Assembly (NCBI GenBank): GCA_015520195.1 | Contig: WAQN01000050.1 | Coordinates: 1-49,612 of the forward strand | Reading direction: 5' to 3' | DNA length: 49,612 nt | From: Desulfurococcales archaeon | GTDB lineage: Archaea; Thermoproteota; Thermoprotei_A; Sulfolobales; Acidilobaceae | Part shown: piece by piece, positions 28,454-38,474 of the stretch | Layout: every line of letters begins with the position of its first letter | How positions within the stretch are numbered: the first letter of the stretch is position 1 | Program-made: the position numbers and the translations under genes | Notes under the pieces: model-generated | The model's input: only the letters and a program-made list of their open reading frames with translations | Told to the model about the DNA's origin: nothing | Databases searched by the model: none

Positions 28454-29173
28454 TTGAGAAGGGTTGTGGGGTTAAGGTGTTATCTTTTGGATGTAAGAAT
28501 ATTCGTGGCTGCTGTAATGGCCTCAGTTATAACTGCTTCATTCCTGATAAACATCTACTTATTCTATTCGGGTTACTATCCAAGAGCTGAGGGGCCAGCT
28601 GTAGAGAAGCTTAGTTCAACGAGTACTGTATATGAGATAAAAAGGCCTTTGTTCCCCTTGATTGTCAATACAACAGAGGGGGTTGTTAGAGTACCAGTTG
28701 AGGGAAGGATAAATGTATTTGTCCCGCAATACGTGAATTGCCCCGATATATGTCATATAGAGACGCTGATCATGCTCTATGTAATGGAGAAGACCGTAGA
28801 GGCAGGCATAAGCGATAGAATCGTTTGGGTGACGGTAGAGGTAGACCCGTGGAGATCAGAGCCAGGCATAGTTGCTAGGTATATGCGTGACATGGCTGGA
28901 GACCTCTATGGCAAAGTAGACTGGATATGGATCCTAGAGAAGGGTGACAAGCTAGAAAAAATCTGGAAACAGCTAGGGATAGTGGCTCAGAGGGATGATA
29001 AAACGGGCCTCATAGGCCATACAGCAGGATTCTATATAGCGGATGAGAATGGCACATTACTCTATTATATAAAACCTAAGTCAACAGTCCTGGAAAACGC
29101 CTGGGAGAACCCCAAGGACATAGGTGATGGACTATGGGAACTGCTAAAGCATCTAGCTAAATCAGAGGAATAG
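28454..29173 (+). CDS. Sco1/SenC-like copper/thiol-redox cytochrome oxidase assembly protein
   Basis: CPDIC motif, VTVEVDPWRSEPGIVARYM, and downstream GHTAGFYIADENG histidine. Confidence 0.85.
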   Translation: MRRVVGLRCYLLDVRIFVAAVMASVITASFLINIYLFYSGYYPRAEGPAVEKLSSTSTVYEIKRPLFPLIVNTTEGVVRVPVEGRINVFVPQYVNCPDICHIETLIMLYVMEKTVEAGISDRIVWVTVEVDPWRSEPGIVARYMRDMAGDLYGKVDWIWILEKGDKLEKIWKQLGIVAQRDDKTGLIGHTAGFYIADENGTLLYYIKPKSTVLENAWENPKDIGDGLWELLKHLAKSEE

Positions 29174-29187
29174 GCTTAAAATGAACC

Positions 29188-29853
29188 TTAACTCATCCTC
29201 CTAGAGATCGCCCATGCAGCAGCTTCTATATAAGCCCTTATGGGGGGCATGGCTATTGAAGGCTTCACCCTACCCCTTCTTATGGCGTCAATGACTTCGT
29301 CTATACTTGAGGGCCCCCACTCCAGTTCTATAGGCGCTACTCCAACCTCTGATATTACGTGTGAGTCACTCCCGCTCACACCAGGTTTACCTAGCCTATA
29401 TGCGTCGTTCATGGCGGGTATGTTAAGGAGGGGGACTCCCCGGGCATTCCATACTTCGATAGCATCGAAGAGATCCCCGTGTACTCTAACTCTTGAGCCA
29501 ATACTATTCCTACCAAGATGATACGGGTGGGCAGCAATCATAATGCAGTTACCATCGTTAGACCATTCCCTGAGCTCAAATGGATCCTTAGGCGCCTCGC
29601 TACTAGGAGGATGGTCGCATATAACCAGTATATCCCCCCATGTAGTTCTTACCTCATTTCCATAGAATAACATCATATCGAATCCATGGATCTTTAAAGC
29701 TCTAAACCCTAAAACTGCTCCCCTGAATGTATTATGATCAGTTATCGCTAATCCCGATAGTCCTTTTTTAAAAGCTATCCTAACAAGCTCTTCAGGGCTC
29801 ACTGATCCATCGCTTGCTGTAGTATGCGAGTGCAGTTCTATCTTCCAGGTCAA
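29188..29853 (-). CDS. PHP-domain phosphoesterase
   Basis: ELHSHTTASDGSVSPEELVRIAFKKGLSGLAITDHNTF...AHPYHLG...GSDSHV. Confidence 0.9.
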   Translation of the reverse strand: MTWKIELHSHTTASDGSVSPEELVRIAFKKGLSGLAITDHNTFRGAVLGFRALKIHGFDMMLFYGNEVRTTWGDILVICDHPPSSEAPKDPFELREWSNDGNCIMIAAHPYHLGRNSIGSRVRVHGDLFDAIEVWNARGVPLLNIPAMNDAYRLGKPGVSGSDSHVISEVGVAPIELEWGPSSIDEVIDAIRRGRVKPSIAMPPIRAYIEAAAWAISRRMS

Positions 29854-30034
29854 CCATTAACTCCCATATAATACCAATGCATGAACCATCAAATATTAGT
29901 ATTGCTTAAAAACGCTAAAACCCTATTATAATAACAGCGGTTTAATCTTATATTATAAAATATATATTTAATAGATTATAGTATATCCACTATATATCTT
30001 GTATTTTTAGAATAACACTTGGAGGGGTGCTTCC

Positions 30035-30355
30035 TTGTTAGGGTTTCTTAGGAGCGGTAAAAAGAGGAGCGAAAGGAAAGAGGTGTATGCCTATATCTCA
30101 TCTAATATAAATATCGCGGTAGAGGAACAGGAGTCCATGATAAAGTTATGGTCGTCGATGTCTAGGCATTATATAGCTAAATGGTTTATTAATGATCAGG
30201 AATCTCTGTTAAATGCAATTAAAGAGAGACCTCTTCCGGTAGTTGTGTTTGACGAGTCTATGCTAGATAAGAGTTTTAGGGATAAAGTTAAGAAAAACGG
30301 GGTTCCTATAATAAGTGCTAAGCCGAAGGAGGGGCCACCTACTGTTGGATGCTAG
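30035..30355 (+). CDS. Hypothetical protein (TTG start)
   Basis: Intact ORF, coding-like composition. Confidence 0.55.
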   Translation: MLGFLRSGKKRSERKEVYAYISSNINIAVEEQESMIKLWSSMSRHYIAKWFINDQESLLNAIKERPLPVVVFDESMLDKSFRDKVKKNGVPIISAKPKEGPPTVGC

Positions 30356-31073
30356 CTTTCCTCCTTAATTTATCTATTATTCTAAGTGCTTCTCTTGAAT
30401 ATAGTAAGGACTTTATGATATATGCGTCTTTACTTAACCTTTTCTTAGAGTTAAGAAATAAATTTATCTCCTCGGTGAGCGCTGCTAATTGCCTAACCAT
30501 AGCAGTGGTATTAAACGGTTTTTGAGCCTGTAGCTTTTGGCCTCCTTCTTGGAACCCCTCGGGGTAGTACCATACTTTAAACCATGTGAATCCTCTCCTT
30601 AACAACTTCAAGCCCATTCTTGTCACTTGAGGGGGAACGCCTCTCTCGAGTTGGTTTAGAGTCTCTTCATCATTGTAGTATTCTATAAAGATGCTTTCTC
30701 CAGGCCCTATTTTACCCGTTATAGCATCTAATAATGCATCCTCTAGTGGAGAATCGAAGAAGCCTATTACCGACCCGTTCTCAAGTACTATTCTATTATT
30801 TATATTAAAAATCTCTATCCACGGCTTATATATGAGTCCTCTGCCACAGAATATTTTAAGTGCTGCTATGTGAGAAGCCGTACCACCTGACTCAAATAAT
30901 AAGCGAGCGTTTATCTCTTCCCTAAATCGTCCTCTTGCTATATCTACTAAGCGTAGCGTTATTGGCCCTACTTTTAGGCCATTTCCCAATTTTTCTATTA
31001 TATCTATGTATTCCCTGTTCAAACAGTGGGTCTTATAGTCATAGCTAGGTTTATTAGTAGTCGGTCGTGCCAC
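30339..31073 (-). CDS. Archaeal conserved protein, DUF1122-like
   Basis: SPLEDALLDAITGKIGPGESIFIEYYNDEETLNQLERGVPPQVTRMGLKLLRRGFTWFKVWYYPEGFQEGGQKLQAQKP. Confidence 0.8.
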   Translation of the reverse strand: MARPTTNKPSYDYKTHCLNREYIDIIEKLGNGLKVGPITLRLVDIARGRFREEINARLLFESGGTASHIAALKIFCGRGLIYKPWIEIFNINNRIVLENGSVIGFFDSPLEDALLDAITGKIGPGESIFIEYYNDEETLNQLERGVPPQVTRMGLKLLRRGFTWFKVWYYPEGFQEGGQKLQAQKPFNTTAMVRQLAALTEEINLFLNSKKRLSKDAYIIKSLLYSREALRIIDKLRRKASIQQ

Positions 31074-31118
31074 GTTGTTTTCCTCCTCCCCTATGGTTGA
31101 GAGTTACGCATGACTAGA

Positions 31119-31424
31119 TTACTCTATAATTGTTATGTTTTCTTCTGGGAACCCCATTTCTATTAGTATCTTCTTTGCCCTATGCCTGTGATCGCCTTGT
31201 AACTCTATTCTCCCATTCTTAGCTGTGCCTCCAGTTGCCAGTTTGCTCTTCAGTTTAGATGCTAGCTTCTTTAAGTCGAATTCCTTCTCGTTTATTCCCT
31301 CTATTATCGTAACCTCACGTCCAAACCTTCTCTTTTCCAGCCTAATCTTGATCAGCTGTTCCTCGGCTGATAACTGCTCGCATATCTCAGGTGGTAAGCC
31401 GCTACACAGTGAGAGGTCAGACAT
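31119..31424 (-). CDS. Translation initiation factor aIF1 (SUI1 family)
   Basis: [58 protein letters not shown]. Confidence 0.95.
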   Translation of the reverse strand: MSDLSLCSGLPPEICEQLSAEEQLIKIRLEKRRFGREVTIIEGINEKEFDLKKLASKLKSKLATGGTAKNGRIELQGDHRHRAKKILIEMGFPEENITIIE

Positions 31425-31537
31425 GGTCTAGCGTACCACCCAGGGTTCCATTATTCCCTAATTACTCATGTAGGTCGGATAGGGATATTAAGCCTTATAG
31501 TGTACTTGTAGTAGGGGAATAGTTATAGCTGAGCAAG

Positions 31538-31759
31538 GTGGACGGGTTGGAAGGGTTCGAGAGTGAGTATACGGGTTTGCCGTATGGGATTAAACCTAGG
31601 CAAGTCTATTATGTATGCCTACAGTGCGGTAGGCTTACTAGTAAGGATGAGATGGATCAAATGCCAAATATAACATGCCCTAATTGTGGATATAGGATAT
31701 TCATTAAGATTAGAGCTCCTCCACATATAGGTAATATAAGGAAAGTATATGCCGTATAA
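31538..31759 (+). CDS. rpoP: DNA-directed RNA polymerase subunit P (Rpb12-like)
   Basis: YVCLQCGRLTSKDEMDQMPNITCPNCGYRIFIKIRAP zinc ribbon. Confidence 0.85.
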   Translation: MDGLEGFESEYTGLPYGIKPRQVYYVCLQCGRLTSKDEMDQMPNITCPNCGYRIFIKIRAPPHIGNIRKVYAV

Positions 31760-31892
31760 CAGCGTTGTTTAGACTAATACAGTTTATCTTGAAGAGCTCC
31801 TATACATTTAGGTAGCTAGGAGAACAGCTTGCCTTAGGCGTTAATATTTATAGTTGCCTGACGCTATTATTATATAGAGGCGATCCTCTAGG

Positions 31893-33383
31893 ATGAAGGA
31901 TGATAATGCAATAGTTAAAATTGCCAATAAGTTTAGCTGGATGTTCGGTGAATACAGGGACCTACCAGACTTAGGTTATTATCTAGGAGCTAAGTGGGAG
32001 TGGATAGGACCATTAAAAATGCACTATACCAACCCGTATACAGGGCATGTAAGCTATGTATACTCAATCCCACGCCTAGGCTCTATAATTGATGCAGTTA
32101 AAAGTCACAGGGCTCTATACACAAGTGTACTACCTAAACTAACGGATAGACTAGACTTCCTTAAGAACTTAGCATCAAGTATAGAGAGGTACGAAGAGGA
32201 ACTGGCTATAGCCATTAGCTTATCTACAGGGAAGCCTATAAGAGAGGCGCGGCATGAAGTTTCCTCTTCCATAGAACTACTAGAGAATTCATACATTCTC
32301 TTAGAGGCCTACGGTAGATATTGGAGGCCTATTATGAGCCGCACTCTGATAATAGGTAATCCCTCCAACGGAGCGTCATTGATAATGCCTTCATCTAGAT
32401 CACCCATTCTGACAACAATATTCGGCCTAGTATACTCTATATCACTTGGCAGCAATCTACTTATATTCAAGCCACCTTCAAGAGCCCCTCTCCCAACTAC
32501 TCTAATAGCCGGGGTACTAATAGAAAACGGCTTTAAAAATGTAATAGTCACATCGCCAGTACCCGGGCCAGTCATCGTAGACATATTAGCTAGTAGCATG
32601 CTCATATCCAGTATTTTCGCAGCAGGTGCAACCTCAACAATGGAAGATGTGGATAGGAAGGCATCCGGGCTCTATAGGCTTCTTTGGAGCTCTGATTTAT
32701 CCGCATCCATAATATGTGATGATGTAGACGTGGAAAAAGCGGCTAGGGCAGTGCTTGAATCAAGACTAGCTGGATGCGGAGACTTGTGCCTGAATACACA
32801 TGTTATATTCACCCCCGAGGAGTTACTTAGCATTATAGAGGAGAAGTTAATCCACTTGGCATCAAACGAGAATCCAGGAGACCCGTTAAGCCATGCCACA
32901 ACTCTAGGTCCTTTAATTGAAGAGGAACGAGAGAGCCTCATGGAATCACTAATCGATGATGCACTAAGCCATGGGGCCAGACTCCTTCATGGTAGGAGGC
33001 TTAAAACGGCGCTTTATCAGCCATACATCCTGGGTAATATCAAGAAGTCATCTAAGATGCTCTGGCAGAGAACAGTAGTCCCCCTATTAGGAGTAGTGCC
33101 AGTAAAATCGTGTAGAGAGGCTATATCTATCGCAGAGAGTATACCGTATGTTAAAGCCCTACTATTATACACGGAAAAGTACCACCGCTTCCTAGAAATA
33201 CTGAGAAACACGAAGATGAATCTAGTATATATAAATACATTCGAGATCAACAGGATAAACCATTATGAAGAGTGCATCAACATATACACAAGCCCACTAA
33301 TAGATTCAAGCGGAGTTAATAGAGTACTCAAGAACATAATAATCGGGGATGAAGAGGAACGCGAACCAGAAGCATATAGGTGA
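31893..33383 (+). CDS. Divergent aldehyde dehydrogenase superfamily protein
   Basis: ALDH layout with SLGSNLLIFKPPSRAPL, SASIICDDVDVEKAARAVLESRLAGCGDLCLN; several canonical residues replaced. Confidence 0.8.
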   Translation: MKDDNAIVKIANKFSWMFGEYRDLPDLGYYLGAKWEWIGPLKMHYTNPYTGHVSYVYSIPRLGSIIDAVKSHRALYTSVLPKLTDRLDFLKNLASSIERYEEELAIAISLSTGKPIREARHEVSSSIELLENSYILLEAYGRYWRPIMSRTLIIGNPSNGASLIMPSSRSPILTTIFGLVYSISLGSNLLIFKPPSRAPLPTTLIAGVLIENGFKNVIVTSPVPGPVIVDILASSMLISSIFAAGATSTMEDVDRKASGLYRLLWSSDLSASIICDDVDVEKAARAVLESRLAGCGDLCLNTHVIFTPEELLSIIEEKLIHLASNENPGDPLSHATTLGPLIEEERESLMESLIDDALSHGARLLHGRRLKTALYQPYILGNIKKSSKMLWQRTVVPLLGVVPVKSCREAISIAESIPYVKALLLYTEKYHRFLEILRNTKMNLVYINTFEINRINHYEECINIYTSPLIDSSGVNRVLKNIIIGDEEEREPEAYR

Positions 33384-33645
33384 GGCGGCCTCAAGGGGGA
33401 CAGGCTTCATTCATAGACATCAGGCGATGGCGTAATCCTCATCGGCCACTATATGCATTATTTAGCTAAACACCTAAATATTAATTTCTAGATTGTAGTC
33501 GAGTATCCCTCGTAATTATATTGACTCTCTTAGGTGTATCTATACTGTGCCAGGTTGAGCAGGCCACTCTTCACTCTTAAAGACCCCCCGGTTACACTAG
33601 GTACTATCCAGGGAGGAACCTACTGTGGGTTGAGGTGTTTATGCT

Positions 33646-34431
33646 GTGATATCTACGCTGGAATCTGAGATTACAGGGGTTCAGGCTAGGATAAAATACC
33701 CTGATGCAAAGACATTCAAGACTATAGTTGATTCTTTATCTAAGATTCTCGACGAAGCTAAATTTGAGTTGACTAGTGAAGGATTAAAGGTTGTGGGTAT
33801 GGATCCAGCTAAGGTGGCTCTCATCGAGGTCAATATACCGTATGACTCGTTTTTGGAGTATGAGATCCTAAGTGATGAGGGGAGAGTTGAGATGGGATTG
33901 AACATGGATGCATTGAATGACATGTTGAAGAGGGGTAAGAAGGGGGATCCGATATCCTTTATGGTTTCAGCAGATAAGGTTTTACTAGTTATAGAGAGTA
34001 CCGCAATAAAGAGATATCTAGTACACAATCTTGAGGTTGTCCTGGAGGTTCCGGAGGAGGTTAAATTAGAGCATGACGTTGAGGCAGTAGTCATAGGTGA
34101 CGTGCTAAAGAAAGCCTTGAAGGATGCCGAGGTTGTCGGTGACCTTATAGAGTTTGAGGCCGATGAGGATAAGCTAGTTTTAAGGGCTCGTGGTGAGGGC
34201 AGGTCTAGGGTTGAAACTAGGCTCACTAGAGATACAGCAGCACTGATAGACTTGAACGTTAGAAACCCGGCTACAAGCGCGTATGACATAGGTTATATAA
34301 AGAACGTTATAAACTTAACTGGGGTGGCCGAGGCAGTCGAAATCAAGTTTTCATCGTCAAAGCCCCTGGAATTGGTATTTAAGAGCCCGGATGGGAGTAG
34401 GGTTAGGTATCTCCTTGCCCCTTCAGCATGA
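33646..34431 (+). CDS. pcn: PCNA sliding clamp
   Basis: YPDAKTFKTIVDSLSKILDEAKFELTSEGLKVVGMDPAKVALIEVNIPYDSF; C-terminal VRYLLAPSA. Confidence 0.95.
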   Translation: MISTLESEITGVQARIKYPDAKTFKTIVDSLSKILDEAKFELTSEGLKVVGMDPAKVALIEVNIPYDSFLEYEILSDEGRVEMGLNMDALNDMLKRGKKGDPISFMVSADKVLLVIESTAIKRYLVHNLEVVLEVPEEVKLEHDVEAVVIGDVLKKALKDAEVVGDLIEFEADEDKLVLRARGEGRSRVETRLTRDTAALIDLNVRNPATSAYDIGYIKNVINLTGVAEAVEIKFSSSKPLELVFKSPDGSRVRYLLAPSA

Positions 34432-36043
34432 CAGACTTCAATCTATTAATAACCCATTCTTTGGGTAATAGAGCTAGTAGGGGGGCTGCCCTGGGGCCTT
34501 CAGGTCTGCCCAGGATGGCTAGGTAGAAGTCGCGGTAAAACCTTCTTCTCTCTGACGCGGTCATGTTTGAACCGAATCTAATCATAGCCTCTTTTAGCGA
34601 ATCCTCATCCCACTGGTCTAGACGTTCCAACTCCGCTGCCAGCCTAACAAGTCTCCCTGGATCCTCTATTAACCTATAGGCGTTAATGGGTGGCTGCTCG
34701 GGCAGCTTTACCTTAACTCCAGGTGGGCCATACCTCTCAGCCCATCTACCAGCCTTCTCTACGAGCTCTATTGCCCATTTTATTGAGTATTTATCTGCAT
34801 CATTTAGATGACCTGTTTTTTTAAGCCTCTTAATGGCCTCATCCGGGAGCATTTCAGGTGGAATTATCTGTGCTAGTATTGCTGCATGAAGATATGGTAT
34901 CTGTGATGGAGGGTTGCTTGGAGGCTCGCCTATATGGCTTAGCTCATAGGATCTAGCCATAACTTTTTCTTCGCTGGTGGCGGGCTCTTCTAACCCGTAG
35001 TAGATCCTCTCTGCCTTATAGTACAAGTCGTAGTATCGTGGGATCTCTCTCATATCTATAACTATGCTTTTCTGAGGCGGATTATTGAGGTATATGAACC
35101 TCAGTATTTGTGGATGAGCAACTTCAAGCCATTCTTTGGGGGTGATACCTATAAATCCGCTACTCGTCATGTCGGATGTTCTCTTGTCGATTCTTAGAGA
35201 TACCCACTCGTACCATACTCCTTCAGGGGGTTTTATCTTAAAGACGTTAATGGCTAGGTCAACGCAGCTATCCCTGCTCCCCCCGGGTGTAGCGTGGTCT
35301 TTTCCGTATGGCTCGAAGTCAACGTTAAGAACGCTCCATACCCCTACCCACTCTATACGCCAGTTAAGCTTTGAGTTCTCGATGGTTTGGATCCCGGTGT
35401 ACCCGCAATTAGTGCATCTATACCTAATTCTCTCCCCTCCTTCAAGCAGTTCTACTGCCTCAGTAGTATCTATTCTGCCGCAATTTCCACATACAGGTTC
35501 TACCGGTATCCACTCGGGTGGGTATGGTTTCCTACCCCTATACTTGTTTATCACCCTCCTAACGTCATCTCTAAGCTCTATAACAGTCTTAGTAAACTCC
35601 TTCAATTTACTCTTGTATAGGTCTGTCGTCGTGACTACCTCTATCTCGCCATCACTGAAATCCTTCAGGTATGGGCCAAAATCCTCCCAGAAGTGGTCTA
35701 CCCAGCTATTATGGCACCCATAGGGATCTGGCACCTTTATCAAGGGCCACCCAATATACCTCCTAGCCTTATCTGGATCCTTGAACGCATTTAGTTGCTC
35801 CCTCTTACCTTTCCAGGGGTCCTGAGTGTATAGTGTTAGGAGCTGTTTAACCCTAAATCCCCGCTTCCTAAGCTCGCGTCTGACTACTTCCCCTAATATG
35901 ACCTCGCCTCTCAGCCTGCCTATGTGCTGTATCCCCGATACACTTAGACCACCGTTGATCACTATGAACTCTTTTCCCCTAGACTTCAGCTTCTCCTCTA
36001 GCTCGACGACCAATTTGTCTAGCCAGTGTATCGTGGCCGTCAA
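34403..36043 (-). CDS. lysS: Class I lysyl-tRNA synthetase
   Basis: INGGLSVSGIQHIGRLRGEVI; DPDKARRYIGWPLIKVPDPYGCHNSWVDHF; zinc ribbon CGNCG...CTNCG; PYGKDHATPGGSRDSC. Confidence 0.93.
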   Translation of the reverse strand: MTATIHWLDKLVVELEEKLKSRGKEFIVINGGLSVSGIQHIGRLRGEVILGEVVRRELRKRGFRVKQLLTLYTQDPWKGKREQLNAFKDPDKARRYIGWPLIKVPDPYGCHNSWVDHFWEDFGPYLKDFSDGEIEVVTTTDLYKSKLKEFTKTVIELRDDVRRVINKYRGRKPYPPEWIPVEPVCGNCGRIDTTEAVELLEGGERIRYRCTNCGYTGIQTIENSKLNWRIEWVGVWSVLNVDFEPYGKDHATPGGSRDSCVDLAINVFKIKPPEGVWYEWVSLRIDKRTSDMTSSGFIGITPKEWLEVAHPQILRFIYLNNPPQKSIVIDMREIPRYYDLYYKAERIYYGLEEPATSEEKVMARSYELSHIGEPPSNPPSQIPYLHAAILAQIIPPEMLPDEAIKRLKKTGHLNDADKYSIKWAIELVEKAGRWAERYGPPGVKVKLPEQPPINAYRLIEDPGRLVRLAAELERLDQWDEDSLKEAMIRFGSNMTASERRRFYRDFYLAILGRPEGPRAAPLLALLPKEWVINRLKSVMLKGQGDT

Positions 36044-36100
36044 CGTACAGGCACCTTGTTATCCGAGTAGTTTAAATTAAGCTTTATATAGAGATTATCG

Positions 36101-36997
36101 TTGGTGTTGGCTAAAGATAATGGGTCTCTACTGGTTGATGCCATTATGCTAGACAAGGTAGTGGCGTGTCTTAAGCTCTCACGGCCTCTAAACTCTATGA
36201 TGATAGGGTTAGCAGTCATTGTGGGGGCTGTTATAGCGTCATCTGATCAAATTTCTAATTATGATAGGCTATTGGCTGGTTTTCTCGCGGGCTCTTTCAC
36301 TTCAGCCGCGATAATGGCTCATAACGACATAGTCGATGTCGATATTGATAGAGTTAATGCTCCCTGGAGGCCTATACCATCTGGTAAGATAAGCGTGAGT
36401 GGGGCTAAGTGGTGTCTCTTATTATACAGTATCGGTGGTATAGCTTCTAGCTTATACACGGGGCTACTTACTTTATTAATGGTTGTATTCGCCTTGCTAT
36501 TCTCAATAGCATACAATTCATATGGTAAGAAGCTCGGTGTTCTGGGTAATATCCAGGTTTCATTAATGGTCATGTACCCTATATTATATGGTGGTGTAGT
36601 TGTTGGGAGTGTTGAGGCTTCTACCATCATAATATCGCTTATGATATTCTTCTCTGTGCTTGGAAGAGAGATAGCTAAGGATATAGCAGATGTTGAGGGT
36701 GATAAGCTGGCTGGCGTTAAAACTATAGCTGTATCTAAGGGACCAGTGTTTGCGTCTAGGATAGCTGCATTAATGTATCTAATAGCTGTATCTATTAGTA
36801 TAGCGCCTCTAGTTCTAGGTATAGTGGAAAACAAGCTATTATACGCCGTTGTAATTGGAGCTATAGACGTTGGATTCGTATATGAATCGCTAATCCTAGC
36901 TAAACAAGCCGATAGAGACTTAGTGTTAAAACATAAGAATAGGGTCCTGCTCTTAATGCTAGCTGGCCTTATAGCATTGTATCTAAGCCTGGCGTGA
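36101..36997 (+). CDS. UbiA-family prenyltransferase (digeranylgeranylglyceryl phosphate synthase-like)
   Basis: SRPLNSMMIGLAVIVGAVIA; AHNDIVDVDIDRVNAPWRPIPSG; GREIAKDIADVEGDKLAGVKTIAV. Confidence 0.93.
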   Translation: MVLAKDNGSLLVDAIMLDKVVACLKLSRPLNSMMIGLAVIVGAVIASSDQISNYDRLLAGFLAGSFTSAAIMAHNDIVDVDIDRVNAPWRPIPSGKISVSGAKWCLLLYSIGGIASSLYTGLLTLLMVVFALLFSIAYNSYGKKLGVLGNIQVSLMVMYPILYGGVVVGSVEASTIIISLMIFFSVLGREIAKDIADVEGDKLAGVKTIAVSKGPVFASRIAALMYLIAVSISIAPLVLGIVENKLLYAVVIGAIDVGFVYESLILAKQADRDLVLKHKNRVLLLMLAGLIALYLSLA

Positions 36998-37734
36998 TGG
37001 TGGCTACAAAGATGGAGATACTAGCTGAACTTGAGCCTTCAAAGGACCCTGACGAGCTCATAGAGAGGGCTAGGATACTTGCAGGGATATATGATTGGAT
37101 AGATATACCCGATTCCCCTCTAGGCATCCCCTCCATAAACTCCCTCCTAGCGTCATGCTCTTTGAGCATTAACGTGACTAACAGGATAATATCACATATT
37201 AGATTAATAGATTTAAATAGAATAGCGTTTAACTCTATAATAAAAACTTTAGCTTTAGTACCTCTAAAAAGAATAGTATTCCTAAGAGGGGATCCTCCGA
37301 GAAAAAACGCGTCTATAATAAATGACGTAGACCCTGAATACGCATTATCATACGCCAAAACTAGGATCCGTGACAAGGAGTTCGGCCTATTGCTCAGCAT
37401 GAGGAAGAGCTGGAATGAAATCTCCGAGAGACTCTCCCTACAACCCGATTTCACATTAATATTAAATATCAGAAGCACAAACAGCAACATGTTAAATATG
37501 CTTAGAAATGAGGCAAAGACGAGAAGGATCAAAACATACGCATATATAGTTATTGAAACCAGTAGAAACAGCCATCTGCTTAGGGGCTCTGTAAATAGAC
37601 TATCCTTATTCAATGAAAAAGAAGCGCAGGATTACATACAGAAGTTATCGGCATTCCTAGACGGATTCCTAATATCAGTCCCAGGAGACTTCAATTACCT
37701 AGTAGAGCTAGGGCGTAAGCTATCGAGGAGGTAG
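36994..37734 (+). CDS. Methylenetetrahydrofolate reductase-like (MetF-family TIM barrel) protein
   Basis: YDWIDIPDSPLGIPSINSLLASCSL...HIRLIDLNRIAFNSIIKTLALVPLKRIVFLRGDPP. Confidence 0.7.
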   Translation: MMVATKMEILAELEPSKDPDELIERARILAGIYDWIDIPDSPLGIPSINSLLASCSLSINVTNRIISHIRLIDLNRIAFNSIIKTLALVPLKRIVFLRGDPPRKNASIINDVDPEYALSYAKTRIRDKEFGLLLSMRKSWNEISERLSLQPDFTLILNIRSTNSNMLNMLRNEAKTRRIKTYAYIVIETSRNSHLLRGSVNRLSLFNEKEAQDYIQKLSAFLDGFLISVPGDFNYLVELGRKLSRR

Positions 37735-37736
37735 TA

Positions 37737-38474
37737 TTGCTGGGTAGGGAAAAGGAGGAGATTAGGAGAGCTATATGGGATAGGCTTCTAGAAGCAGGTG
37801 TGGCTAGGCCGCCGCTCCCTCCACATGGTAGAATACCTAATTTCGAGTCGGCGGAGAAAGCAGCTTTAAATATAAGAAGGCTTAAGGTGTGGGAGGAGGC
37901 TGAGGTAGTTAAGATAAACCCGGATTCGCCGCAGAGGCCTGTTAGGTATGGTGCATTACTTGAGGGTAAGAAGCTGTTAATGCCGACACCTAGGATTAAG
38001 AGGGGTTTTATCCTGTTAGACCCAAGTTTGATACCTAAGAGTGCCTTTAGGTTTGCATCTACCATAAGAGGGGCATTCATTTATGGTAGGATACTTGATA
38101 GCATCAGTTCCCTAAGCCAGATAGGCCAGGTTGACCTTGTCGTTGAGGGGAGCGTCGTGGTTAATAGGTGGGGAGAGAGGCTTGGGAAGGGGGAGGGATA
38201 TGCCGAGCTTGAATTCGGTATACTAGTTGATCTAGGGATAATGAGTAGGGAAGTGACTATAATTACTAGTGTTCACGAGCTACAACTAGTAAACTACAGG
38301 CTCCCTCAGGATCCATACGACGTTCCAGTAGACATAATTTCTACCTCAGTGAGGGTTGTCAGGGTGAATGAGAGGCCTCCCAGACCGAAAGGCATACTAT
38401 GGGATCTACTGCCTGAAAAGAAGATTAAGGAGATACCCCTACTAGGGGAATTAGCCAGGGGTAGATCGACGTGA
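37737..38474 (+). CDS. 5-formyltetrahydrofolate cyclo-ligase-like protein
   Basis: ALLEGKKLLMPTPRIKRGFILLDP; VVNRWGERLGKGEGYAELEFGILVDLG. Confidence 0.8.
   Translation: MLGREKEEIRRAIWDRLLEAGVARPPLPPHGRIPNFESAEKAALNIRRLKVWEEAEVVKINPDSPQRPVRYGALLEGKKLLMPTPRIKRGFILLDPSLIPKSAFRFASTIRGAFIYGRILDSISSLSQIGQVDLVVEGSVVVNRWGERLGKGEGYAELEFGILVDLGIMSREVTIITSVHELQLVNYRLPQDPYDVPVDIISTSVRVVRVNERPPRPKGILWDLLPEKKIKEIPLLGELARGRST

Noticed and set aside
33390-33460. Possible minus-strand C/D sRNA (gatgaggattacgccatcgcctgatg)
   Set aside because: C box deviates from RTGATGA and the terminal D box is unclear; not enough evidence without RNA data.
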